Shown here piece after piece: positions 1 through 9,492 of a DNA stretch of 13,063 nt; the first letter of the stretch is position 1; every line of letters starts with the position of its first letter. Under the pieces are notes generated by a model, which made no database searches, was not told the origin of the DNA, and was given only the letters and a program-made list of their open reading frames with translations. The stretch is from an uncultured Curtobacterium sp. (GTDB taxonomy: Bacteria > Actinomycetota > Actinomycetes > Actinomycetales > Microbacteriaceae), in contig CAJYIG010000385.1 of NCBI GenBank assembly GCA_913774725.1, forward strand, positions 1-13,063, written 5' to 3'. The translations under genes and the position numbers were made by a program.

Positions 1-2378
1 CGTGGTCGACGACGCGGACGAGGCGGCGGCTGCCGCACCGTCCGCCGTCGTGGTGTCGGTGAGGTCGGTGGGGACGAGCAGCGCGACCGGCAGGTCGGCG
101 AGCAGTTCCGCGAGCGCGATGCCGCGCGACGCCGGGAACCGCCGACCGGTGAGCAGGTCGACCCGGTCGAGCGGCACCGGGTGCACCAGGGTGTCGCCCC
201 AGCCCCCGACCCGTTCGAGCCCGACGGGCAGGCGGGTCGCGACGGTCACGGCACCGCCGCGGTCGAACGCCAGCACGTGGTCGGCTGCGCTCCCCGAGGC
301 CTCGAGCCCCAGGTAGCGGGTGAACAGCTCGGGGTGGTCACGGCGCAGGCGCAGGGCGCGGCTGACCACGAGGGTCTTCACGGCACCGTCGAGCCCGATG
401 GCCGGCAGGTGCTCCGGGCCGTCGTCCTCGGGGCCGTCGAGCCCGGCGAGCACGTGTCGGAGTTCTGTGTAGTCGACCGGTCGACGGTTGTCCGGGTCGA
501 CGAGCGAGCGGTCCCAGCCCTCGGTGCCCTGGTAGACGTCCGGCACGCCGGGCATCGTGAGCTGCACGAGCTTCTGCGCGACGCCGTTCGACCAGCCGGC
601 GGCGTCCACCACCCGGTCGAGCTCGTCGAGCACCGCCACGACCTCGGGGTCGTCGAACGACGCGTCGACCAGGGCGTGCATCTGGCGCTCGAACGCCTCG
701 TCCGGCTCGGTCCACGTCGTGCTGTCGCCGGCTTCGCGTGAGGCCTTCTCGGCGTAGGCGTGCAGGCGCTCGCGGCTGGCGGGCCGCGCACCGACGATCG
801 CCTGCCAGAGCAGGTCGGCGAACACGGCGTCGTCGAGCGGCGCGAGCGACTGCAGGCGCTCGAGTGCAGCGGTCCACTCGGAGCCCAGCTCGGCCAGCAC
901 CGTGATGCGGGCGCGGGTGTCCTCGCTGCGCTTGGTGTCGTGCGTGGTGAGCGTGGTCATGGTGTGCGGCCAACTGCCCTGGCGGTCGCGCTGTGCCTGG
1001 TGGAAGTCCTCGACGGACACGGCGAACAGGCTCGGGTCCGCGCCGACCTCGCTCAGGGTGGTGAGGCGCGACGTGCGGTAGAACGCGGTGTCCTCGACGC
1101 CCTTCGCCATCACCATGCCCGACGTCTGCTGCAGCCGGACGGCCGCCGCGTGACCCGGGTCGACGAGCGCCGGAGCGATGCGGTCGATCACGTCGTCGAG
1201 GTCCGGACGGGCCTCGGCTGCGCGCTCGAGGGCGTCGATGAGGTGGTGGACGCCCTCGGGCAGGTACGTCCGGTAGACCTCGAACGAGGCGACGATCTCG
1301 GCGACCGCGTCGACGATCCGGTCCTCGGGCACATCGGGCGCCACCGGGGCGAGGAGCCGGGCGAGCCGACGGACCTCGCTGCCGAGGATGCCGTCGGCGA
1401 TCCCACGTCGGGTGTCGTGCGTGAGCTGCTGCCAGTCGGTCGGCTCGGCGCCGGAGGCGGCCGTGAGCGGCTGTTCGCCGGCGGGGTCGACGAACACCCG
1501 GTCGACCACCGCGAGGGCGTCGTAGCCGGTGGTGCCGTCGACGGGCCACGACGACGGGAGCTGCTCGCCCGGTTCGAGGATCTTCTCGACGAGCGTGTAC
1601 GCACCGCCGGTCAGCTCGTGCAGGTCCTGCAGGTACCCGGCGGGGTCGTACAGGCCGTCCGGGTGGTCGATGCGCAGGCCGTCCACGAGCCCGTCGCGGA
1701 ACCATCCGCCGATCGTGGCGTGCGAGGACGCGAACACCTCGGGCTCCTCGACCCGGATGGCGGCGAGGGTGTTCACGGCGAAGAACCGGCGGTAGTTCAG
1801 GTCGTGGTCGGCACGCTTCCAGTGCACGAACTCGTAGTGCTGGCGGGCGTGCACGGTCTCGACGTCGTCGCCGTCGTGCACGGTGCCCTCGGCGGTCGGG
1901 TAGGCGGTCTCACCGACGTACAGCCGATCGTCCCGGAGCTCGACCGCGTCGAGCAGCCGGTCGTCGAGCACCGGGATGCGGATGCGACCGTCGCCGGCCT
2001 GCCAGTCGACGTCGAAGGCCCAGGCGACGGGGGAGCCCTGGCCGGACTCGAGCAGCGACCACCACCAGGGGTTCGCCTCGGGGGTGGCGACGCCGACGTG
2101 GTTCGGCACGATGTCGACGAGCACGCCCAGCCCGGCGGCGTGCGCGGCCTCGGCGAGCGCCCGGAGCGCGGCGTCGCCGCCACGCTCGGTGTCGACGTGC
2201 GAGTGGTCGACGACGTCGTAACCGTGCTGGGACCCGGGTTCGGCCTGCAGCACGGGGGAGAGGTAGACCCAGTCCGCACCGAGGGTGCGGATGTGGTCGA
2301 CCACGCCCTGGGCGGTAGCGAGGTCGAAGTCGGCGGTGACCTGCAGCCGGTAGGTGGACGTGGGGACGCGGCGAGCGC

Positions 2379-2382
<4 letters not shown>
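1..2382 (-). CDS. treY: Maltooligosyltrehalose synthase TreY (3' end outside window)
   Basis: (1->4)-alpha-D-glucan 1-alpha-D-glucosylmutase: converts the reducing-end maltose unit of a maltooligosaccharide into a trehalose unit, in the cytoplasm. The frame is open for 794 codons from a GTG at 2382 to the window edge. GH13 motifs are in order: DIVPNH (90-95), RIDHPDG (237-243, D239 the expected nucleophile), LVEKIL with E266 as likely acid/base, and HDTKR (481-485). The N-terminal STYRLQ (about 9-14) and the stretch GVEDTAFYR (428-436) are typical of TreY rather than other GH13 enzymes. AGGAG lies 7 bases before the start, which overlaps the treX stop as GTGA, so translation is probably coupled. 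The fold seems complete by about residue 772; a Thr/Ala/Ser-rich tail follows, so only a short C-terminus is missing. treZ would be expected next, outside the window. Confidence 0.95.
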
Positions 2383-4736
<2,354 letters not shown>

Positions 4737-4762
4737 ACGGTCCTCCAGGTCTGGGTTTCGTC

Positions 4763-4768
4763 AACATA
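4763..4768 (-). promoter_or_regulatory. Possible -10 box for the treX-treY operon
   Basis: Read on the minus strand, 4768-4763 is TATGTT, a TANNNT-type -10 hexamer. It would start transcription near 4756 and leave a leader of about 20 bases carrying the GGAGG of treX. No convincing -35 hexamer is seen 16-18 bases upstream, so this is a weak call. Confidence 0.35.
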
Positions 4769-4852
4769 TCGGCGCCAGCCTCCGGCGTCCGCAGACAAGC
4801 CACAGCCGTGGACACCGCGGGCTCGACCCCGCCCTGTGGAGGAACCGCCGAG

Positions 4853-4858
4853 TAGCCT
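4853..4858 (+). promoter_or_regulatory. Probable -10 box of a leaderless promoter
   Basis: TAGCCT at 4853-4858 fits the actinobacterial TANNNT -10 pattern and sits 7 bases before the ATG at 4866. That spacing places the transcription start on or next to the start codon. No Shine-Dalgarno sequence lies at a usable distance: the nearest, a GGAGGA at about 4838, is more than 20 bases from the ATG. A leaderless mRNA is inferred. Confidence 0.5.
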
Positions 4859-4865
4859 CGCGCGC

Positions 4866-5186
4866 ATGGCCAACATCGTGAGTCAGATCGCAGACAAGGT
4901 GCGCCCGGTGGGCGTCTCGACGAACTACGGGGAGCCGGTCGAGGTCGGCGACCAGACCCTGATCCCGGTGTCGATCGGCTGGTTCGGCTTCGGCGCCGGC
5001 GGCGACGACGAGAACGGCGGTGGCGGCGGTGGCGGCGCATCGATCCCCGTCGGCGCCTACGTGCGCCGCCCGGGGCAGGACCTGCAGTTCGAGCCCAACC
5101 TCGTCTCGCTGCTCGCGGTGAGCATCCCCACCATCTGGGTGACCGGCAAGGCCCTGAGCAAGGTGATCCGCGCCCTGAAGAAGTGA
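4866..5186 (+). CDS. GerW/YtfJ-like small protein
   Basis: Small protein of 106 residues. Residues about 15-67 (YGEPVEVGDQTLIPVS, then GFGAGG, a run of seven glycines at 51-57 and IPVGAYV) resemble the Spore_YtfJ/GerW domain, named after a Bacillus spore-germination protein but widespread in bacteria that do not sporulate; the biochemical role is unknown. The C-terminus (about 79-106) is a hydrophobic segment, LVSLLAVSIPTIW, followed by a Lys/Arg-rich end ending in KK, which could be a membrane-facing amphipathic or short transmembrane helix. The ATG at 4866 fits a leaderless transcript. The gene stands alone, divergent from treX and closed by a strong hairpin, so it is probably monocistronic. 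Coding status is well supported by composition and family resemblance; the function is not. Confidence 0.82.
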   Translation: MANIVSQIADKVRPVGVSTNYGEPVEVGDQTLIPVSIGWFGFGAGGDDENGGGGGGGASIPVGAYVRRPGQDLQFEPNLVSLLAVSIPTIWVTGKALSKVIRALKK

Positions 5187-5191
5187 CCCAC

Positions 5192-5235
5192 CGGACGGGA
5201 GGCCCGTGGCGACGCCGCCACGGGCCTCCCGTCCG
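5192..5235 (+). terminator. Strong hairpin terminator
   Basis: A perfect inverted repeat with 19-base arms (5192-5210 and 5217-5235) encloses a 6-base loop, starting 5 bases after the stop of the GerW-like gene. No T-run follows, which is common for GC-rich actinobacterial terminators. It insulates the small gene from the riboswitch operon starting about 50 bases downstream. Confidence 0.85.
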
Positions 5236-5268
5236 TCACGTGGGGGCATTACGGGACGTGACCGCGTC

Positions 5269-5274
5269 TAGACT
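5269..5274 (+). promoter_or_regulatory. Probable -10 box upstream of the TPP riboswitch
   Basis: TAGACT at 5269-5274 fits TANNNT. A start 6-7 bases downstream, near 5281, would begin the RNA just before the first conserved riboswitch bases. No good -35 match is seen. Confidence 0.5.
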
Positions 5275-5282
5275 GCTGCCAC

Positions 5283-5373
5283 ACACACGGGAGTCCGGGA
5301 CCGCCGGGCTGAGAGGGAGCGAACGGCGCTCCGACCGTCGAACCTGATCCGGGTCATGCCGGCGCAGGGAGGA
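5283..5373 (+). promoter_or_regulatory. TPP riboswitch (THI element)
   Basis: The conserved thiamine-pyrophosphate aptamer landmarks are in order: ACGGGAGTCC (about 5287-5296), the CTGAGA of the pyrimidine-sensing arm (5309-5314), a variable stem, and ACCTGATCCGGGTCATGCCGG (from 5342, with GGCGCAGGGA ending at 5370). The last aptamer bases run straight into AGGGAGGAG (5366-5374), the Shine-Dalgarno sequence of the next gene 9 bases before its ATG. This suggests control of translation initiation, with ligand-bound aptamer hiding the ribosome site; that mode is inferred from the overlap. It predicts that the downstream operon is shut down when TPP is plentiful. Confidence 0.96.
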
Positions 5374-5383
5374 GTCAGCAACC

Positions 5384-6103
5384 ATGCCTGCAACCACGCA
5401 GTCCGCAGTACCGTCCACCGCCCCGAAGCGCTCGCTGCGCTGGCGCGTCGTCGACATCGTCGTCGCCAGCGTCCTCGCCGTCGCGATCGGTGTCGTCTTC
5501 AAGCTCTGGGAGTTCGGCTACGAGCCGATCAGTGCCGTCGCCGGCCTGGTCCTGCCGGGCACCCAGGCGCTCTTCGGCGGGGTCTGGCTGCTCGCCGGAC
5601 CGGTCGTCGCGATCGTCGTCCGGAAGCCCGGCGCCGCGCTCTACGCCGAGATGGTCGCCGCCAGCGTCGAGGCGCTGCTCGGCACCCAGTGGGGGTGGCT
5701 GACGCTCGAGGCCGGTCTGGTGCAGGGCCTCGGTGCCGAGCTCGTGCTCGCACTGTTCCTGTACCGGGCGTACCGACTGCCGGTCGTCGTGCTCGCCGGT
5801 GCCGCCGCCGGCCTCGCCCTCGGCATCAACGACACGGTGCTCTGGTACCCGGGGCTCGACGCGGCCTTCAAGACCGTCTACGTCGTGTCCGCCGTGGTGT
5901 CCGGCGCCGTGATCGCCGGACTCGGCTCGTGGCTGCTCGTGCGGGCGCTCGCCGCGACCGGTGTGCTCTCCTCGTTCGCAGCGGGGCGTGAGCACGCCCG
6001 ACGGTCGCAGGACTCGCGGACGACCTCGGCGGACGCGGTGGCCACCGACACCACGACGCCTGCCGCCGAGCAGGCCGAGCGCGGGTCCCGCGCCGCCCGG
6101 TGA
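5384..6103 (+). CDS. ykoE: YkoE-family thiamine/HMP ECF transporter substrate-binding (S) component
   Basis: Membrane protein of 239 residues, the substrate-capture subunit of an energy-coupling-factor importer. Hydrophobic segments are at about 22-40, 55-79, 86-100, 110-128, 132-150 and 164-190. Residues such as KLWEFGYEPI (40-49), LPGTQALFGGVW (57-68) and GINDTVLWYP (147-156) match the YkoE family (ABC_cobalt domain), known for uptake of thiamine or its hydroxymethylpyrimidine precursor. The TPP riboswitch directly upstream supports that substrate. The ATG has a strong AGGGAGGAG 9 bases upstream, overlapping the aptamer end. After about residue 200 comes a polar, low-complexity tail, unusual for the family. 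The stop overlaps the GTG of the ATPase gene by four bases. Thiamine versus HMP cannot be decided from sequence. Confidence 0.92.
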   Translation: MPATTQSAVPSTAPKRSLRWRVVDIVVASVLAVAIGVVFKLWEFGYEPISAVAGLVLPGTQALFGGVWLLAGPVVAIVVRKPGAALYAEMVAASVEALLGTQWGWLTLEAGLVQGLGAELVLALFLYRAYRLPVVVLAGAAAGLALGINDTVLWYPGLDAAFKTVYVVSAVVSGAVIAGLGSWLLVRALAATGVLSSFAAGREHARRSQDSRTTSADAVATDTTTPAAEQAERGSRAAR

Positions 6104-7944
6104 CGACCGTGTCGTCCTCGGGGGCGGCGCGCGTCGCCTTCCGTGACTGGGGTTGGCGGTACGCCGGGCGGGACGCCTGGGCGGTCCGTGGCCTGGACCT
6201 CGTCGTCGAGCCAGGCGAGCGCGTCGCGGTCGTCGGTCCCTCGGGCGCCGGCAAGTCGACGGTGCTCCGCGCGGTGGCGGCGGTCCTGGCCGACGAGCCC
6301 GACCCCGACGACGACACCGCGGCCGCCGTGCAGGGCTCGGTCCTGGTCGACGACGCCGACCCCCGCGCGGTCCGCGGGCGCGTCGGCCTCGTCATGCAGG
6401 ACCCGGAGGCCCACACGGTGATGTCGCGGATCGGCGACGACGTCGCGTTCGGGTGCGAGAACACCGGGGTGCCCCGAGCCGAGACCTGGGAACGGGTCCG
6501 GCACGCGCTCGGGGTCGTCGGACTCGACCTGCCGCTCGACCGGTCCACGAGCCGACTCTCCGGCGGGCAGCGGCAGCGTCTGGCGCTCGCGGGGGTGCTC
6601 GCGATGCGTCCGGGCGTGCTCGTGCTCGACGAGCCCTGCGCCAACCTCGATCCCGAGGGGGTGGCGCAGGTCCACAGCGCCGTCCGGGCACTGCTCGACA
6701 CCACCGGCGCGACCATGCTCGTGGTCGAGCACCGGATCGGCACCTGGCTCGACCTGGTCGATCGCCTCGTGCTGCTCGAGCCGGGCGGCGGTGTCGTGGC
6801 GGACGGTGCTCCGGCGACGGTGCTCGCCGAGCACGGGGCTGCCCTGACCGCGGCCGGCGTCTGGGTGCCGGGCGCCGGACCGGCCCGGGGCTCGTCCCGA
6901 GCGGGCGGCGGTCCGTCGCGCGAGGGTGGTGCGACGCCAGGGGGTGGTGGGACGTCGCGAGGGGGCGGCGCTCCGTCCCGATCGGACGTCCATCCGTCGC
7001 GGGCGGACCTCCGTCCGTCGCGAGCGGACCTCCGTCTGTCGCGGGCGGGCGGAACCGCACCGGGTGCACCGCCCACCGATGGCACGTTCCGCCCCTTCGA
7101 CGGGGGAGCGGTGCTGCTCGAGGCACTGCGACTCGCGACCGCGCGCGGGAGCATCCTCCGACGCACCGGCGGCACCCGCGTCGGCAGCGACATCGACCTC
7201 GGGGTGCGGCGCGGCCGGGTCCTCGCGGTCACCGGACCGAACGGCGTCGGCAAGTCGACGCTCGGCCTCACCCTCGCGGGACTCCTGCGACCCGCGGGCG
7301 GCACGCTCCGGGCGACGCCGGCGTTGGCCGGGGACGCCGGTGCCGAGCCGCACCGCTGGACGAGTCGACAGCTCGCGTCCCGGATCGGCACGGTGTTCCA
7401 GGACCCCGGACACCAGTTCTTCGCACGGAGCGTCCGCGAGGAGCTCGCCGCCGGTCCGCGCGCGCTCGGCCTGCCGGACGCGGACGAACGGGTGGAGGAC
7501 CTCCTCGACCGGTTCGGGTTGCGGCACCTCGCCGACGCCAACCCGTTCACGCTGTCCGGTGGCGAGCAGCGGCGGCTCGCGATCGGCGCCGTCGTCGCCT
7601 CGAGGCCGCCGGTGGTCGTGCTGGATGAGCCGACCTCGGGGCAGGACCGCGCGACCTGGCAGGCCGTGGTCGACCTGCTCGGGGCGACGGCGGACGCGGG
7701 GACGGCGCTCGTCGTGGTGACCCACGACCGTGACCTCGTCCGCGCGCTCGACGCGGACGAGGTCGTGCTCGCCGCAGACGGCGCGCACCCCGCGTCGACG
7801 ACGAGCGGCGGCGACGAGGCGTCGACGGTCGCTCGGGCCGAAACCGGGACGAGCGGTGGCGGCGACGAGTCGTCGGCGGACGCGCGGGCCGACACGGCGG
7901 ACGGTGCTGACCTGACCCGACCGACCACGGAGGTGCCCCGGTGA
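6100..7944 (+). CDS. ykoD: Duplicated-ABC ECF transporter ATPase (YkoD type)
   Basis: Energises the importer by ATP hydrolysis; 614 residues carrying two fused ABC domains that replace separate EcfA1 and EcfA2. Domain 1: Walker A GPSGAGKST (46-54), Q-loop Q100, signature LSGGQ (153-157), Walker B ending LDEP (176-179), H211. Domain 2: Walker A GPNGVGKST (379-387), Q434, LSGGE (485-489), LDEP (508-511), H542. All catalytic landmarks are intact in both halves, so two working ATP sites are expected. The linker (about 258-335) is long, Gly/Ser/Arg-rich and contains three SRADLRP-like repeats; a Ser/Asp/Thr-rich tail follows residue 560. These additions make it longer than the roughly 490 residues I recall for YkoD. 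The GTG start is inside the ykoE stop (GTGA) and its stop overlaps the next start in the same way. Confidence 0.93.
   Translation: MTTVSSSGAARVAFRDWGWRYAGRDAWAVRGLDLVVEPGERVAVVGPSGAGKSTVLRAVAAVLADEPDPDDDTAAAVQGSVLVDDADPRAVRGRVGLVMQDPEAHTVMSRIGDDVAFGCENTGVPRAETWERVRHALGVVGLDLPLDRSTSRLSGGQRQRLALAGVLAMRPGVLVLDEPCANLDPEGVAQVHSAVRALLDTTGATMLVVEHRIGTWLDLVDRLVLLEPGGGVVADGAPATVLAEHGAALTAAGVWVPGAGPARGSSRAGGGPSREGGATPGGGGTSRGGGAPSRSDVHPSRADLRPSRADLRLSRAGGTAPGAPPTDGTFRPFDGGAVLLEALRLATARGSILRRTGGTRVGSDIDLGVRRGRVLAVTGPNGVGKSTLGLTLAGLLRPAGGTLRATPALAGDAGAEPHRWTSRQLASRIGTVFQDPGHQFFARSVREELAAGPRALGLPDADERVEDLLDRFGLRHLADANPFTLSGGEQRRLAIGAVVASRPPVVVLDEPTSGQDRATWQAVVDLLGATADAGTALVVVTHDRDLVRALDADEVVLAADGAHPASTTSGGDEASTVARAETGTSGGGDESSADARADTADGADLTRPTTEVPR
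6982..7044 (+). repeat. 21-bp tandem repeat in the ATPase linker (3 copies)
   Basis: Three units of 21 bases (6982-7002, 7003-7023, 7024-7044) of the form gcggacctccgtccgtcgcga encode a seven-residue repeat, SRADLRP-like, between the two ABC domains. The last two copies differ by two bases and the first is more diverged, consistent with in-frame expansion of a linker. Confidence 0.8.
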
Positions 7945-8747
7945 CCACCGCGACCACGCAGGCCGACGGGGGCGGCCGAGCCGCGCCTTCCGGCCGGACC
8001 CGACGCGGGATCGCCGGCATCCAACCCGTGGCGGCGATGCTCGGCGTGCTCGCGCTCGGTGTGTGCCTCGTGACGAGCCTCGACGTCGTGTCCGCGACGG
8101 TCGCGCTCGCGCTGGAGCTGCTGCTCCTGCCGGTGCTCCGGATCCCACCGCGGACCCTGCTGCTGCGGGCGTCGCCGGTGCTCGTCGCCGTGCCCCTGAC
8201 GGCGCTGAGCATCGCGCTGTACGGACGGCCCTCCGGGCGGGAGTGGTTCGACCTCGGCTTCGCGCACGTCACCGACGGGTCACTGACGCTCGCGTTGGCG
8301 ACGGCGCTGCGCGTGCTCGCGGTCGGGCTGCCGGCGGTCCTGCTCTTCGTGGGGGTCGACCCGACCGACCTGGCGGACGGGCTCGCACAGCTGCTGCGGC
8401 TGCCGGCGCGGTTCGTGCTCGGGGCCCTGGCCGCGGTCCGGATGACGACCCTGCTCGGCGAGGACTGGCGTCAGCTCGCGATGGCGCGACGAGCGCGGGG
8501 GCTCGCCGACCACGGACGTCTGCGCCGCGGTGCGTCGATGGCGTTCGCCCTGCTCGTGCTCGCGCTCCGACGGGCGACGACCCTGGCGGTGGCGATGGAG
8601 TCGCGCGGGTTCGGCGCTCCCGGTCCGCGGACGTGGGCGCGGCCGGCACGGTTCGCGGGACCGGAGTGGGCGGTGCTCGCCGTGCTGGTGGGCATCGGGG
8701 TCGTGTCGATCGCCGTCGCCGTGGCCCTCGGGAGCTGGCGTGCCTGA
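7941..8747 (+). CDS. ykoC: EcfT-type transmembrane coupling protein (YkoC type)
   Basis: Integral membrane subunit linking the ATPase to the YkoE substrate-binding component; 268 residues. Hydrophobic stretches are at about 30-45, 48-66, 74-93, 115-137, 200-217 and 243-264. The two coupling motifs of EcfT proteins are visible: ARRARG (182-187) and AMESRGFG (218-225), whose Ala/Ser-Arg-Gly cores sit on the helices that contact the ATPase grooves. The GTG at 7941 has GGAGG 7 bases upstream and overlaps the ATPase stop as GTGA. The first 22 residues are polar and probably cytoplasmic. Together with YkoE and the fused ATPase this completes a YkoEDC importer. Its own stop lies 8 bases inside the next gene. 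Confidence 0.92.
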   Translation: MTTATTQADGGGRAAPSGRTRRGIAGIQPVAAMLGVLALGVCLVTSLDVVSATVALALELLLLPVLRIPPRTLLLRASPVLVAVPLTALSIALYGRPSGREWFDLGFAHVTDGSLTLALATALRVLAVGLPAVLLFVGVDPTDLADGLAQLLRLPARFVLGALAAVRMTTLLGEDWRQLAMARRARGLADHGRLRRGASMAFALLVLALRRATTLAVAMESRGFGAPGPRTWARPARFAGPEWAVLAVLVGIGVVSIAVAVALGSWRA

Positions 8748-9390
8748 GGACGGGCGGCCCGCACCCGTCGTGACCACCGAGGCGGCGGCGCTCGGCGGGT
8801 CCACGGCGCTCGGCTCGGCACGCGGTGGACCCGAGACCACCGGCACCACCGGGCCCTCGGCACCCGACGCGGCGCTCGTCGAGGGGCTCGCCGCTGCCGC
8901 TGCCGGGGCTGCTGCCGCCACTGGACGTCGGCTCGTCGTCCTGGTCGACGGACGCTCGGGGACCGGCAAGACCACGCTCGGTGATGCCCTCGCGGCACGG
9001 CTCGGCGCCGGGGTCGTGCACCTCGACGACGTCTACCCCGGGTGGGACGGGCTGCGGGCGGCCTCCGACGCGGTGGTGTCGGACGTGCTCGGGCCGCCGT
9101 CGGGGTACCGGCGGTGGGACTGGGAGCGGTCCGAGCCCACCTCGTGGGTGTCGATCGAGCCGGACGCGCCGCTGGTGGTCGAGGGGTGCGGCGCGGTCTC
9201 CCGGGCGTCCGCACCGCTCGCGACGCTCCGGGTGTGGCTCGAGGCCGACGACGAGGTCCGACGCGACCGGGCGATCGGCCGCGACGGCGAGGTGTTCGCC
9301 CGCGAGTGGGAGCGCTGGGCGGCGCAGGAGCGGGCGTTCATCGCCGCCGAGGAACCGCGTGCGCTCGCCGACGTGGTCGTGCGGACCTAG
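8740..9390 (+). CDS. Uridine-kinase-like P-loop NTPase, last gene of the TPP-riboswitch operon
   Basis: Protein of 216 residues with a Walker A motif GRSGTGKT (71-78) after a hydrophobic strand LVVLVDG, then VHLDDVYPGW (93-102), GYRRWDW (122-128) and LVVEG (145-149). This order resembles the uridine kinase/phosphoribulokinase-like branch of small-molecule kinases, with DD (96-97) as candidate catalytic acids; the substrate is not evident. Residues 1-60 are Ala/Gly/Thr-rich and look disordered. The GTG at 8740 is chosen because GGGAG lies 5 bases upstream; it overlaps the ykoC stop by 8 bases, so the gene is very likely co-transcribed under the riboswitch. Context suggests phosphorylation of the imported thiamine compound, but members of this family also occur without such neighbours as far as I know, so this is inference. 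A start further downstream is possible. Confidence 0.85.
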   Translation: MPEDGRPAPVVTTEAAALGGSTALGSARGGPETTGTTGPSAPDAALVEGLAAAAAGAAAATGRRLVVLVDGRSGTGKTTLGDALAARLGAGVVHLDDVYPGWDGLRAASDAVVSDVLGPPSGYRRWDWERSEPTSWVSIEPDAPLVVEGCGAVSRASAPLATLRVWLEADDEVRRDRAIGRDGEVFAREWERWAAQERAFIAAEEPRALADVVVRT

Positions 9391-9400
9391 CCGCGCGTCC

Positions 9401-9430
9401 GCGCCCGCGCCCGCCCGCGCCCGCCCGCGC
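9401..9430. repeat. GC-only short tandem repeat
   Basis: Directly after the kinase-like gene, 9401-9430 holds G/C-only DNA including two exact copies of ccgcccgcgc (9411-9420 and 9421-9430) and a near copy before them. It is too short and simple to assign a function; slippage is the likely origin. Confidence 0.6.
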
Positions 9431-9463
9431 CGGTGCCGGCGAGACTCGGGCTCACGGACACTC

Positions 9464-9483
9464 CTCGCGGCCGGGAGCGCGAG
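9464..9483. terminator. Possible bidirectional hairpin between convergent genes
   Basis: CTCGCG (9464-9469) and CGCGAG (9478-9483) form a 6-bp stem with an 8-base loop in the 102-base gap between the convergent kinase-like and transporter genes. A wider inverted repeat, CTCGGGCT (9445-9452) with AGCCCGAG (9495-9502), flanks it. No T-runs are present, so terminator function is tentative. Confidence 0.35.
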
Positions 9484-9492
9484 CACGGTCGC

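Noticed and set aside
4765..4767. ATG on the minus strand as an upstream start for treX
   Set aside because: It is not in the treX frame. The TTG at 4736 has GGAGG at 5 bases and gives the expected N-terminus.
5279..5288. CA dinucleotide run as a microsatellite of interest
   Set aside because: It is only four to five CA units and sits at the expected 5' edge of the TPP riboswitch RNA.
5868..8272. Long open frames on the minus strand across the ECF transporter genes
   Set aside because: These Arg/Ser/Pro-rich translations have no motifs, while the plus strand carries complete Walker, signature and EcfT motifs and good ribosome sites.
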